Positions 6,357 through 12,734 of a stretch of DNA of 15,926 nucleotides are shown here, piece after piece; the stretch's first letter is position 1; every line of letters begins with the position of its first letter. The stretch lies in the NCBI GenBank assembly GCA_002367355.1, contig DFBQ01000051.1:1-15926 (forward strand). The letters run 5' to 3'. A model generated the notes under the pieces. It was not told the origin of the DNA and did no database searches. It was given only the letters and a program-made list of their open reading frames with translations. The DNA comes from Deltaproteobacteria bacterium UBA3076 (lineage in GTDB: Bacteria > Desulfobacterota > Dissulfuribacteria > Dissulfuribacterales > UBA3076). Made by a program: the position numbers and the translations under genes.

Positions 6357-7679
6357 CTAAAGCATCATCAGTAGTCTGTCATAACCGACCAGGTACTCAC
6401 GAGATCCCTTCCTCAGAAAAATTCCTGGCTGACTGACTACCTGCAATATGGGGAATTTTCCATCCATAGCCTTGCGGAACCTTCTGAGTTGAGGTGAAAA
6501 TTTTGCATCGGACAGTTTGGCTTCAATCGCCAAAATAGGTTTTTCATTCAGGGTGAGTATAAAATCGATCTCTTTTTTATCGTATGTTCTCACAAAATGA
6601 AGCTTTACTTCCGGCCAACCCCGATCATTAAGGCTGGTGACAAACCGGTATAATGCGCTTGCAATCAGGTTTTCAAACCGGCTGCTTTCGTTGCCGGCAA
6701 AGGTCCAATCCAGAAAATACCATTTGGGCTCTTTTCGAAGTGTGCGATGGAGTTTTCCCGTGTACGGACGAATAGGCCAAATTAGATAGAGCTTCTGCAA
6801 CGCTTCAAGCCAGTTCTTCACAGTAGAATGGTTGGCTCCAAGATCTTCTCCCAAACTTCGAAGGGAAAGAAGTGATCCCATCCGGCCGGGAAGCAATTCC
6901 AGTAGATGAGAAACCCGGTCGAGTTCTCGAATACCGGACAGATCACGCAGATCCTCTCTTACCAGAAGGGTGATATAATCTCTGTGCCATTTCCGAGACC
7001 GCTTTTCAGACCCTGAAATAAGAGGAGCCGGAAAAGGTCCGAACCTGCGGTATAATTCCGCCAGCTCTTTTGAAACAGGCGGAGATTCGGCGAGCTTGAC
7101 ATCGAGGGTCTTTGCCATATTTTTCCAGTCGCCGTCTTCGTAAAGCCAGGAGGAGGGCATATCATTGATATTGCCAGCCCATTCCCTCAGCGAAAAAGGG
7201 AAAAGATGCGCCATGGTATAACGTCCTACAAGAGAATCTCCGCTTCTTCGGAAAAGGTCAAGACGGGCGCTGCCTGTCACAATGATGCTGATCAGATGCT
7301 GATATTCATCGTAGACGCCTTTAAGGATATTTTTCCAACGGCTTATCTTGTGAATTTCGTCAAGGACCACATAAGGTTTTTTAATTCGTAACCGCGATGC
7401 CTCTTTGACAAAAAAATCCGGATCCTTCCGATACCTGGTCCTGACCTTTTCAATATCCCAGTTGTAATATAGTGGCGAACAACCTTTTTCTTTCAGGAAC
7501 TTGCGGGCCAAAAAGGTCTTCCCACACTGGCGTGGACCGGCAATGAAAAGCATGGTGTTGCCCAGCCACTCATCTGAAAAAACGAAATCGGCAACTTCTC
7601 TTTCTTTAAAAACGGACACCATACTCTCCATTTTACGCAAAATATGGATAGACATCAAGCCAATTTTTCTTCTCCACAT
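6357..7679 (-). CDS. AAA-type ATPase with DUF4143-like C-terminal domain
   Basis: A protein of up to 440 aa. Walker A GPRQCGKT is at 48-55, Walker B YVVLDE at 103-108, and a sensor-like strand TGSARLD at 135-141 followed by GDSLVGRY. These are hallmarks of the broad 'AAA_14/DUF4143' ATPase family. Residues about 265-300 form a winged-helix segment (LSLRSLGEDLG … VKNWLEAL). The C-terminus (EIDFIL at 370-375, AIEAK at 384-388) preserves the D…ExK arrangement of a PD-(D/E)XK-like fold. Cellular function of this family is poorly defined. The true start is uncertain: in-frame ATGs occur at codons 1, 9, 17 and 20. The first is followed rather than preceded by a GGAGAAG, which could instead serve a downstream ATG. 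It stands alone between the transposase remnant and a gene-poor repeat region. Confidence 0.85.
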   Translation of the reverse strand: MWRRKIGLMSIHILRKMESMVSVFKEREVADFVFSDEWLGNTMLFIAGPRQCGKTFLARKFLKEKGCSPLYYNWDIEKVRTRYRKDPDFFVKEASRLRIKKPYVVLDEIHKISRWKNILKGVYDEYQHLISIIVTGSARLDLFRRSGDSLVGRYTMAHLFPFSLREWAGNINDMPSSWLYEDGDWKNMAKTLDVKLAESPPVSKELAELYRRFGPFPAPLISGSEKRSRKWHRDYITLLVREDLRDLSGIRELDRVSHLLELLPGRMGSLLSLRSLGEDLGANHSTVKNWLEALQKLYLIWPIRPYTGKLHRTLRKEPKWYFLDWTFAGNESSRFENLIASALYRFVTSLNDRGWPEVKLHFVRTYDKKEIDFILTLNEKPILAIEAKLSDAKFSPQLRRFRKAMDGKFPILQVVSQPGIFLRKGSREYLVGYDRLLMML

Positions 7680-7968
7680 TAGATATTCTTGGGTTTGATA
7701 GAACGAATTGTCTGATTTGGGATATTACCAGGGTTTGAAATAGTTGGACCTATGCGGTTAGATGTCGGATTTATTGTTAGCCAAGAAAAAAGAGCTATCA
7801 CGAAAGCATGAAAGATTGAAAACACGAAGGGGAAATCTCTGGAGGGACGCGCCAACTTGAGTTTCAGGTTTTTGTTTCGTGTTTTCGTAATTGATTATGG
7901 ATGATTTTTTAACCGCACAGATCGAAAAATTGTGGGTATTGTCAGGTACCTCCCTATTGTTTTGAAAG

Positions 7969-8162
7969 ATGAACATCGAACATCGAACGTCCAACATCGA
8001 ATGTTGAATGGAAAAAGATGAAGAAACGGACTTATGACCTGGAAGAAAGACTGCTTCCCTCTGTATCAAAACGGCTGAAAAGAAACAGAAATGGCCGTTG
8101 AAGGTTCGGTATTGGATGTTCGTTTTTCATTCGACGTTGGACGTTCGATGTTCGATGTTCAT
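7969..8162. repeat. Inverted repeat of GAACATC-like units
   Basis: Arms at 7969-8003 and 8128-8162 (35 bp) are reverse complements with a single mismatch. Each arm is made of short tandem units related to GAACATC (GAACATCGAACATCGAACG…). The 124-bp interior contains, across one frame change, ATGGAAAAAGATGAAGAAAC and then codons for YDLEERLLPSVSKRLKR. This resembles the N-terminus of small four-helix-bundle (S23-type, 23S rRNA intervening sequence-like) proteins, but it is broken by frameshift and early stop. Confidence 0.6.
8020..8104 (+). pseudogene. Possible decayed four-helix-bundle (S23-type) gene fragment
   Basis: Between the arms of the inverted repeat, a frame reads TYDLEERLLP-like residues (around 8032-8100, YDLEERLLPSVSKRLKR then stop). 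A neighbouring frame upstream supplies MEKDEET. This recalls the opening of S23-type four-helix-bundle proteins, in which YDLEER is common, but only about 25 residues remain and they lie in two frames. The evidence is resemblance only, with no conserved core helices present. Confidence 0.25.
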
Positions 8163-8210
8163 TAGTCCATCCGGTGCAAAAATAATTAGCGCTTACAAGG
8201 TTACGTCCCG

Positions 8211-8232
8211 GCCGAAATAACTAAATTTCGGC
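8211..8232 (-). terminator. Stem-loop at the end of the feo operon
   Basis: GCCGAAAT (8211-8218) and ATTTCGGC (8225-8232) form a perfect 8-bp stem with a 6-base loop that includes the stop codon of the distal feoA (8221-8223). On the transcript the next bases are CGGGACG, not a U run, so it is not a classical intrinsic terminator. It may protect the 3' end or act with another factor. Confidence 0.35.
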
Positions 8233-8511
8233 AACGAGGATCTTTTGCGCCATAACTACTCCCGGGGCGTAACGAATTCCGTCCTTGGCTATGAGCACAG
8301 CACCTCCCGGCCGGCGATGTATAACCTTAATTTCATCACCTACCTTAAGCCCCATACTCACGAGCTTATCATTAAATCCCCTTCCTCCTCTCAGGGAAAT
8401 AATCCTGATCCTTTCCCCTACTCCGGCCAATGCCAGTGGTAAAACGCTCTGCAAGGATAAGTCTTCTGAGGATCTTTCAGGCCCTGGTTCTTTCAACTTG
8501 CTGTTCTCCAT
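8221..8511 (-). CDS. feoA: FeoA-domain protein, distal copy
   Basis: A 96-aa protein whose residues about 24-96 form a FeoA (SH3-like) domain: LPLALAGVGERIRIISLRGG, then FNDKLVSMGLKVGDEIKVI and GGAVLIAKDGIRYA. FeoA proteins are small cytosolic partners of the ferrous-iron permease FeoB. The first ~23 residues are a polar extension not needed for the fold. The ATG at 8511 has AAGG directly adjacent, so a later TTG (codon 6), preceded by GGAG at better spacing, is possible. It is the last gene of the metal operon, 67 bp after the DUF4857-like gene. It is a different sequence from the FeoA next to FeoB, so it may serve the ABC module or modulate FeoB. Confidence 0.88.
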   Translation of the reverse strand: MENSKLKEPGPERSSEDLSLQSVLPLALAGVGERIRIISLRGGRGFNDKLVSMGLKVGDEIKVIHRRPGGAVLIAKDGIRYAPGVVMAQKILVAEI

Positions 8512-8578
8512 CCTTTTTTGCTATATATTCCTGAAACCTAATCTTAACCATTCCACAAGATGCAAGGCGGATGGAGAC

Positions 8579-9826
8579 TCACCGCTCCGGCTCGATGATG
8601 CTGACGGAAATCAGGCCGTAGATGCCGGTGAACATTATGATTGCAAGATCGGGCCAATACTTCCTTATGGAGAATTTGCGTGCGTACATGACGGTGATGC
8701 CAAAAAACAGCGACAAGGCAATACCGATCAGGGCGAGCCGTCCGTTCCAGATCACATCAAATCGCGAGTAACCGCTTGTCTTGTCAGTGGTTTTAATCCA
8801 AAAGGGGAATAAAGCCTTGAAAACCGTATCGGCCATGGTCGTCCTGCCTGAGAACATGACCCGCTGATACCGGGATATGGGCCGATACCGGCTGTCCATG
8901 GCAACGGCATGGATGGTGTGATCATCAGAATAGACGGCCGTCCGGTAAAGCGGATTGATGAGCAACTTCAAGTCCATGGTGTCCGGATTGTAGTCCATTA
9001 GCGGCAATTTGATGAGCCCGTAGCCGTCATAGGTAATAAGATGGATGTCGCCTTTGTTAGTAAGGAGCATCCCGTATATCTCTTTTTTCTTGTTCTCCAT
9101 CATCTTGATGTTTCTGATCCCAAGATCAGAGGGTATCGGGGTTTTCACTACAACCGGTTCTCCCCTGACCCGCTTGACGTGATATGTACATCCATTTGCA
9201 TCAACCACGAAGAAGCCCTCATCAAATGGCTTGAGGATCGATACCCTGCCTGCCGTAAGGCGTGCCGGAAAGACAAACCCTGCTTGCTTCATGGCGTTGG
9301 TGAACTTATCAGTAAGCCCTTGGTCAACGGTGTTCGTGTCCACATTGATGAATTCCATCCTGTCGGTCATGCGGAAGGCATCCTCCGGGAATCGCAGCCT
9401 TGTCACACCGGGCTTTGACTCGAGGAGCGGAAATACCTGAATCCGTGGGCTGCGGTCAGCGATCATGCGGGGTTTAAGCTCAAAGACCTGCCTGTTTTCC
9501 TTGATGGTCTGCTTATCAAAAGTCCGGCCGTCGATAGTCATGGGCAGCTTGCCCCATAGTTCCATGTTCTTGTAGTAGACAAAGGGGATCAGGGTCTCAA
9601 AGGTCATCCGGTCGTAATCATTGCCGCTTTCGTCCTGTGTTACGAAGTTGTGACCTTCACCCACCATCTCGCGGAACACAAATTTCTTTATCACCGGGCT
9701 GAAAAAGAGCTGTGTCTTTCCCACCTTCTTTTCGGATACCTTGTGATAGAGAAAGGGCATATACACGCTCATCACCACGATTGCCAGTACAATCAGCGCA
9801 TACCGGGCGAGTCTTGGGACCATCAT
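8579..9826 (-). CDS. DUF4857-like membrane-anchored protein
   Basis: About 415 aa. It has an N-terminal membrane helix (LARYALIVLAIVVMSVYMPF), then ~330 residues with the look of an extracytoplasmic domain of alternating strands (repeated short motifs such as GMLLTNKGDIHLITYDGYGL). Two C-terminal helices follow (ALIGIALSLFFGITVMYA and LAIIMFTGIYGLISVSII). I recognise it as similar to DUF4857 proteins, which accompany ABC transporters in Bacteroidota and Desulfobacterota; this is from memory. The start lies in ATGATG at 9826/9823: the first ATG overlaps the permease stop as ATGA, while the second is better spaced from AGGAG. A 26-residue longer frame exists but would run back inside the permease gene. 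It is probably the third subunit of the ABC system. Substrate unknown. Confidence 0.75.
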   Translation of the reverse strand: MMVPRLARYALIVLAIVVMSVYMPFLYHKVSEKKVGKTQLFFSPVIKKFVFREMVGEGHNFVTQDESGNDYDRMTFETLIPFVYYKNMELWGKLPMTIDGRTFDKQTIKENRQVFELKPRMIADRSPRIQVFPLLESKPGVTRLRFPEDAFRMTDRMEFINVDTNTVDQGLTDKFTNAMKQAGFVFPARLTAGRVSILKPFDEGFFVVDANGCTYHVKRVRGEPVVVKTPIPSDLGIRNIKMMENKKKEIYGMLLTNKGDIHLITYDGYGLIKLPLMDYNPDTMDLKLLINPLYRTAVYSDDHTIHAVAMDSRYRPISRYQRVMFSGRTTMADTVFKALFPFWIKTTDKTSGYSRFDVIWNGRLALIGIALSLFFGITVMYARKFSIRKYWPDLAIIMFTGIYGLISVSIIEPER

Positions 9827-10491
9827 GAACTCCTGTTGCGGTAACGGTAGGCAGGCAGGATAACAGAGGGAATGAACAACATGGAAATAAGCGCTGGTTT
9901 CCATAGCGCCCAGTTGTAAGTCTCATAGTCATTGCCTTGATAGAAGAGCCACAAAAACCCGCCTGCTATTGCAAGATAGACGAACTTCCTGGACAACCGG
10001 GGTTCCATGGCGGTCAGGGCCGTGCCGAGATATGCAACCAGCCCGGAGAAAAGCCACGGGAGCGCAGTCAACAGGGCACTCTCCGCCCCTTCACGGGGAA
10101 AGAACCTGGCGATGATGGTATAGAGCATGAAAGCATCGAGCATGCCGATTACAGCCACTCCAAGAAGACCTGCGAGCACGCAGCAGAGTACCATGGAATT
10201 GGGCCGCACCGGCAGGTGAAGGGAAAGCCTGAAACGGTGGCCGATCATCTCCGGCGTAAATTGGGCAGCGCCGATAATCACCCCGGTGATAACCAAAAGG
10301 TATTTCATGTACGCATAGTGGAGCGTGCCGATCTTAAAGGCCTGATACCAGATCATTTCGGCGTGTTCGATCGTGAAGAGATGCCTGAGGTCTACAAAGA
10401 GATAGACAAAGACACCAATATTCAACACAAGGGCAACGCCCCAGAAGAGGCGGACTTTTAGCCACTCCTTGTACAGGATGGATGAAAGCAT
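9823..10491 (-). CDS. ABC-2-like transporter permease
   Basis: A 222-aa integral membrane protein with about six predicted helices (roughly 16-34, 62-78, 100-128, 140-162, 168-185, 198-214). Between helices 2 and 3 the cytosolic loop FTPEMIGHRFRLSLHLPV has the pattern of ABC-2 permeases, where an 'ER/PE…R…LPV' segment contacts the ATPase. It begins 6 bp after the ATPase stop, so the two are surely co-expressed. Its own ribosome-binding site is weak, which fits translational coupling. It overlaps the next gene by ATGA at 9823-9826. Such permeases usually export or extract substrates; the substrate is unknown. Confidence 0.8.
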   Translation of the reverse strand: MLSSILYKEWLKVRLFWGVALVLNIGVFVYLFVDLRHLFTIEHAEMIWYQAFKIGTLHYAYMKYLLVITGVIIGAAQFTPEMIGHRFRLSLHLPVRPNSMVLCCVLAGLLGVAVIGMLDAFMLYTIIARFFPREGAESALLTALPWLFSGLVAYLGTALTAMEPRLSRKFVYLAIAGGFLWLFYQGNDYETYNWALWKPALISMLFIPSVILPAYRYRNRSS

Positions 10492-10497
10492 GGTAGT

Positions 10498-11385
10498 TTA
10501 GTATTTCCCGGTAAGTCCAATGAATGCGTCCTCAAGCGTCATTGGGACTTGCTCAAGGCCGGCGGTCTCGATGCCCATTTCCGCAAGATGGGCGCCCACC
10601 TCAGTCATGGGCCGGAATGAGTACACAGAGACGTTATCACCTGAGATGTCGAGGTTCCTGATTACGTCATCCCTGTGCAGGGTGTTTGCTGAACCGTTGC
10701 GCTTGAAACGAAACTGCTTAAAACCAATCATGAATTCATCCAGTGAGGTCTGGAGGACTTCTCCACCCCGGTCAAGGAACATGACCTCGTTCACCAGGTT
10801 TTCCAGGTCCTGGACTATGTGGGAAGTGACAAATACGGTTTTCGTACCGTCATTCACGTACTCGCTCAGGTATTCGAGGAAAAGGCGTCGATACCCCGCG
10901 TCCAGCCCCATGGAATAGTCATCCAGGATCATGAGCTCAGGCTCCTGAGCGAATATCAGCCCAAGGACAACTTGTGAACGCTGTCCGCAGGACATATTCT
11001 TTATCTTGTGATCATAGGGCAGGTCAAGCCTGTCAACCAGCCCATAATACAGGTCCCGGTTCCAGGAAGGATAGTGGGCGGAGTAGAACTTTTCGATCTG
11101 GGCGATTGACATGAACTCATAGGCCAGATGTCCTTCAAAAAGGAGGCCGATTTTGCTCCTGGCGGCCGGTGACAGGTTGTGGGAGTCCTCCCCCAGGACC
11201 CGGCACCTGCCGGAAACAGGGCGCAGAAATCCCATGAGTATCTTGATAAGGGTGGTCTTACCCACCCCGTTTTTGCCCAGGAGGCCAAAGATGCTCCCTC
11301 GCGGGACAGTGAAACTCAGATTTTCATGAATGACCCGTTTCCCATAACAATGAGTCAGATTTTCTACTTCAATGACGTTTTCCAT
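10498..11385 (-). CDS. ABC transporter ATP-binding protein with atypical motifs
   Basis: A 295-aa ABC ATPase that should power the adjacent permease. Walker A GKNGVGKTT is at 37-45. The Q-loop region reads LLFEGHLAYEF (81-91) with Glu where Gln is usual. The signature is MSCGQR (131-136) instead of LSGGQR. Walker B/D-loop reads LMILDDYSMGLD (151-162), with Asp156 at the usual catalytic Glu. The H-loop His is H189. After residue 200 there is a C-terminal domain of about 90 residues, as in ABC-2 exporter ATPases. The intact Walker A, Walker B Asp and H-loop suggest ATP binding; hydrolysis with Asp in the catalytic place would be slow or needs a partner. I recall the DDYSMGLD variant in related ATPases, so it may be a subfamily trait rather than decay. 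Confidence 0.88.
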   Translation of the reverse strand: MENVIEVENLTHCYGKRVIHENLSFTVPRGSIFGLLGKNGVGKTTLIKILMGFLRPVSGRCRVLGEDSHNLSPAARSKIGLLFEGHLAYEFMSIAQIEKFYSAHYPSWNRDLYYGLVDRLDLPYDHKIKNMSCGQRSQVVLGLIFAQEPELMILDDYSMGLDAGYRRLFLEYLSEYVNDGTKTVFVTSHIVQDLENLVNEVMFLDRGGEVLQTSLDEFMIGFKQFRFKRNGSANTLHRDDVIRNLDISGDNVSVYSFRPMTEVGAHLAEMGIETAGLEQVPMTLEDAFIGLTGKY

Positions 11386-11395
11386 TTATTGATAT

Positions 11396-11424
11396 AACCC
11401 CCCTCCCCTTGAGGGGAGAGGGTT
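11396..11424. repeat. CCCTCCCC/GGGGAGAGGG hairpin between DUF4198 and ABC genes
   Basis: The sequence CCCTCCCC, loop TTGA, GGGGAGAGGG forms a GC-rich stem with one internal mismatch, in a 70-bp gap between the DUF4198 gene and the ABC ATPase gene. It resembles an interspersed repeat (CCCTCTCCCC-TTGA-GGGGAGAGGG) common in intergenic regions of environmental Proteobacteria. There is no T run, so it may be an mRNA-stabilising or attenuating hairpin rather than a terminator. Confidence 0.5.
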
Positions 11425-11455
11425 ACGTTAAGGAGTGACAGGATGAGGTATCAAG

Positions 11456-12259
11456 TTATTTCATATCCACTGCCTTGATCCAGATAACAGCGTCCTGCGA
11501 CAACTCCTTGCCATCGTGTTGCGTATCAGGACCTACACCAAGAGCCGCAAAGCCCCACCAACCGGCTTTTGGAATACCGAAGGCGAATTCCCCTGCGGCA
11601 TCTGCCTTTATGCCCAAGGTAACAAAGGCATCCTGGGGTGCTTCGGCCTTCGCCTCCTTGGCAAACGCATTCTTATCCATCATAGGCATATGATTCATAT
11701 ACTCGACTTCCACTTCGGCAAAGGGAACGGGTTTGCCTGCACTCTTCACAATACCCCTGAACACATTTCCTGTCCAAAGGGCATAGGGTTTATCCAGAGG
11801 GACGATTTCAGCGGGAAGCCCGATTTCTGCATCCCAATCTGTAGGTGCACCCACCGTATTGACAACCATCTTCGTGATCTGCTGCATATAGATGCCTTCT
11901 CCCTCATCATAGTAGTACGTAGGAACAAGGCAGAAAACCCAGTCTCCCATGCCTCTCAGTTTATAAGAGGTTTCAAAGGCCTTGCCCGAGTTTGTCAGGC
12001 TCGTCCAGGTTATAGGCTTGAGAGTATCCAAAAGGTCTGTTTTCTTTTCCTTGTGGACCACGAAGAACTCCAGAGGGGTACCCATATCCATGGTATGCCC
12101 GGCCTCGAAGGGATGGGTGAATACCAGCTTGAGATCGATCTCTCCTCCCTTTTCCAGTGCAATTTCAGGCGTATAGATCATCTGGAAATGGGCAAAAGCA
12201 GGTATGCTAAATAACAATGATACGATGAATCCAAGCGAAACAAAAAGTATCTTCTTCAC
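11456..12259 (-). CDS. Periplasmic DUF4198 (COG5266-type) metal-associated protein
   Basis: A 267-aa secreted protein. The start is the GTG at 12259, because AGGAG lies 8 bases upstream and the next residues form a clean signal peptide (KKILFVSLGFIVSLLFSIPAFA, cut before HFQM). A longer frame from 12349 would put 30 unrelated residues before it. The mature N-terminus (AHFQMIYTPE) and THPFEAGHTMDMG are typical of DUF4198/COG5266 proteins, annotated as periplasmic components of Co/Ni uptake systems. The mature first residue His, plus His, Met and Asp in HPFEAGHTMDMG and YMNHMPMMD, could coordinate a metal. A carboxypeptidase-regulatory-like beta domain seems to fill the C-terminal half. It sits between FeoB and the ABC module, suggesting periplasmic metal capture. 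Confidence 0.82.
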   Translation of the reverse strand: MKKILFVSLGFIVSLLFSIPAFAHFQMIYTPEIALEKGGEIDLKLVFTHPFEAGHTMDMGTPLEFFVVHKEKKTDLLDTLKPITWTSLTNSGKAFETSYKLRGMGDWVFCLVPTYYYDEGEGIYMQQITKMVVNTVGAPTDWDAEIGLPAEIVPLDKPYALWTGNVFRGIVKSAGKPVPFAEVEVEYMNHMPMMDKNAFAKEAKAEAPQDAFVTLGIKADAAGEFAFGIPKAGWWGFAALGVGPDTQHDGKELSQDAVIWIKAVDMK

Positions 12260-12395
12260 AATATATTCTCCTCTCTTCTGTCTTTTTGTGTCAATTATGT
12301 TATTAACTATCCTTGAGGTTATCCCTGCATAGCAGGGGTGATTTTCCACCGGGGGAGGAGGGGGCTATCCTCCTCGCCTCCGAATTGCCGGAGCT
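12260..12395 (-). promoter_or_regulatory. Intercistronic region with two hairpins
   Basis: The 136-bp gap between the small secreted protein gene and the DUF4198 gene holds two stem-loops. GAGGAGG (12355-12361) pairs with CCTCCTC (12369-12375), and CCCTGC (12323-12328) pairs with GCAGGG (12332-12337) around ATA. Neither is followed by a T run on the minus strand. They could reduce read-through or set processing and stability, so that feoAB and the downstream ABC genes are expressed at different levels. AGGAG of the next gene follows at about 12268-12272. Confidence 0.4.
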
Positions 12396-12716
12396 TCACT
12401 CCACGATATCATCACCATTTACCTCCACCAGGTGACCAGGGCCGGCATCAAACTGCATCTTGTAGGGCCCGTCAGGTTTCTTGCACGTGAACTCGCTATC
12501 CTCGTTCATCTTACCCTCCATAAGGACCTTTCCGGATGCATCCATCAACCTCATAGTCACGCCTGCGGCCGACGACCCGTCAGAAAAGCCGCCCTCGCAT
12601 GTAATGGTCCCATCCCCGTTGTCGTAACACGAGCAAAGAGGGGTATGGGCCAGGGCCAGGGAAGCAATGAACAGGCTGAAGGCCGATAAGCCGGCTACTA
12701 AAAATGTTTTTCGCAC
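12396..12716 (-). CDS. Small secreted Cys-containing protein of the feo operon
   Basis: A 106-aa protein. Residues 1-23 (MRKTFLVAGLSAFSLFIASLALA) are a signal peptide. The mature ~83-residue part begins HTPLCSCYDNGDG, with cysteines at 28, 30, 40 and 78, and ends with a PGHLVEVNGDDI segment. Its beta-rich middle (GVTMRLMDASGKVLMEGKMN) recalls carboxypeptidase-regulatory-like domains. The start is the GTG at 12716: AGGAGG at 12725-12730 is 8 bases before it, whereas a GTG at 12725 overlaps that site. It lies 18 bp after feoB, surely in the same transcript. The N-terminal His plus CxC suggests metal or redox binding in the periplasm, but no characterised family was recognised. Confidence 0.75.
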   Translation of the reverse strand: MRKTFLVAGLSAFSLFIASLALAHTPLCSCYDNGDGTITCEGGFSDGSSAAGVTMRLMDASGKVLMEGKMNEDSEFTCKKPDGPYKMQFDAGPGHLVEVNGDDIVE

Positions 12717-12734
12717 TAAATTCACCTCCTTTTC

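Larger units (their letters stand above)
7680..8220. other. 540-bp intergenic region without an intact gene
   Basis: No intact gene is supported. About 7798-7892 contains CACGAA/TTCGTG-rich sequence in opposite orientations (CACGAAAGCATGAAAGATTG … GTTTCGTGTTTTCG). About 7969-8162 is a separate inverted-repeat unit described on its own. A short hairpin (8211-8232) ends the region at the stop codon of the distal feoA gene. The first ~80 bp should contain the promoter of the AAA ATPase gene, but no convincing boxes stand out. Confidence 0.5.

Noticed and set aside
7798..7892. Possible second inverted repeat of CACGAA/TTCGTG units
   Set aside because: The match between the two sides is patchy and not collinear, so it is noted only as repeat-like sequence in the intergenic entry.
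7758..8069. Minus-strand open frame of 103 codons in the repeat region
   Set aside because: Its middle is the translated GAACATC repeat (…HSMLDVRCSMF), a known kind of repeat artefact, and it lacks a ribosome-binding site.
7969..8162. CRISPR array
   Set aside because: The short GAACATC units are directly abutting and the two blocks are inverted, with no regular unique spacers and no cas genes nearby.
8285..8812. Plus-strand open frame of 175 codons across the distal feoA and the DUF4857-like gene
   Set aside because: It crosses two supported minus-strand genes and shows no recognisable protein.
9937..10461. Plus-strand open frame of 174 codons opposite the ABC permease
   Set aside because: The translation is His, Glu and Lys rich without domain signals, typical of the complement of a membrane-protein gene.
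11516..12214. Plus-strand open frame of 232 codons opposite the DUF4198 gene
   Set aside because: It lies wholly antisense to a gene with a signal peptide and recognised family, has no ribosome-binding site, and its translation shows no family features.
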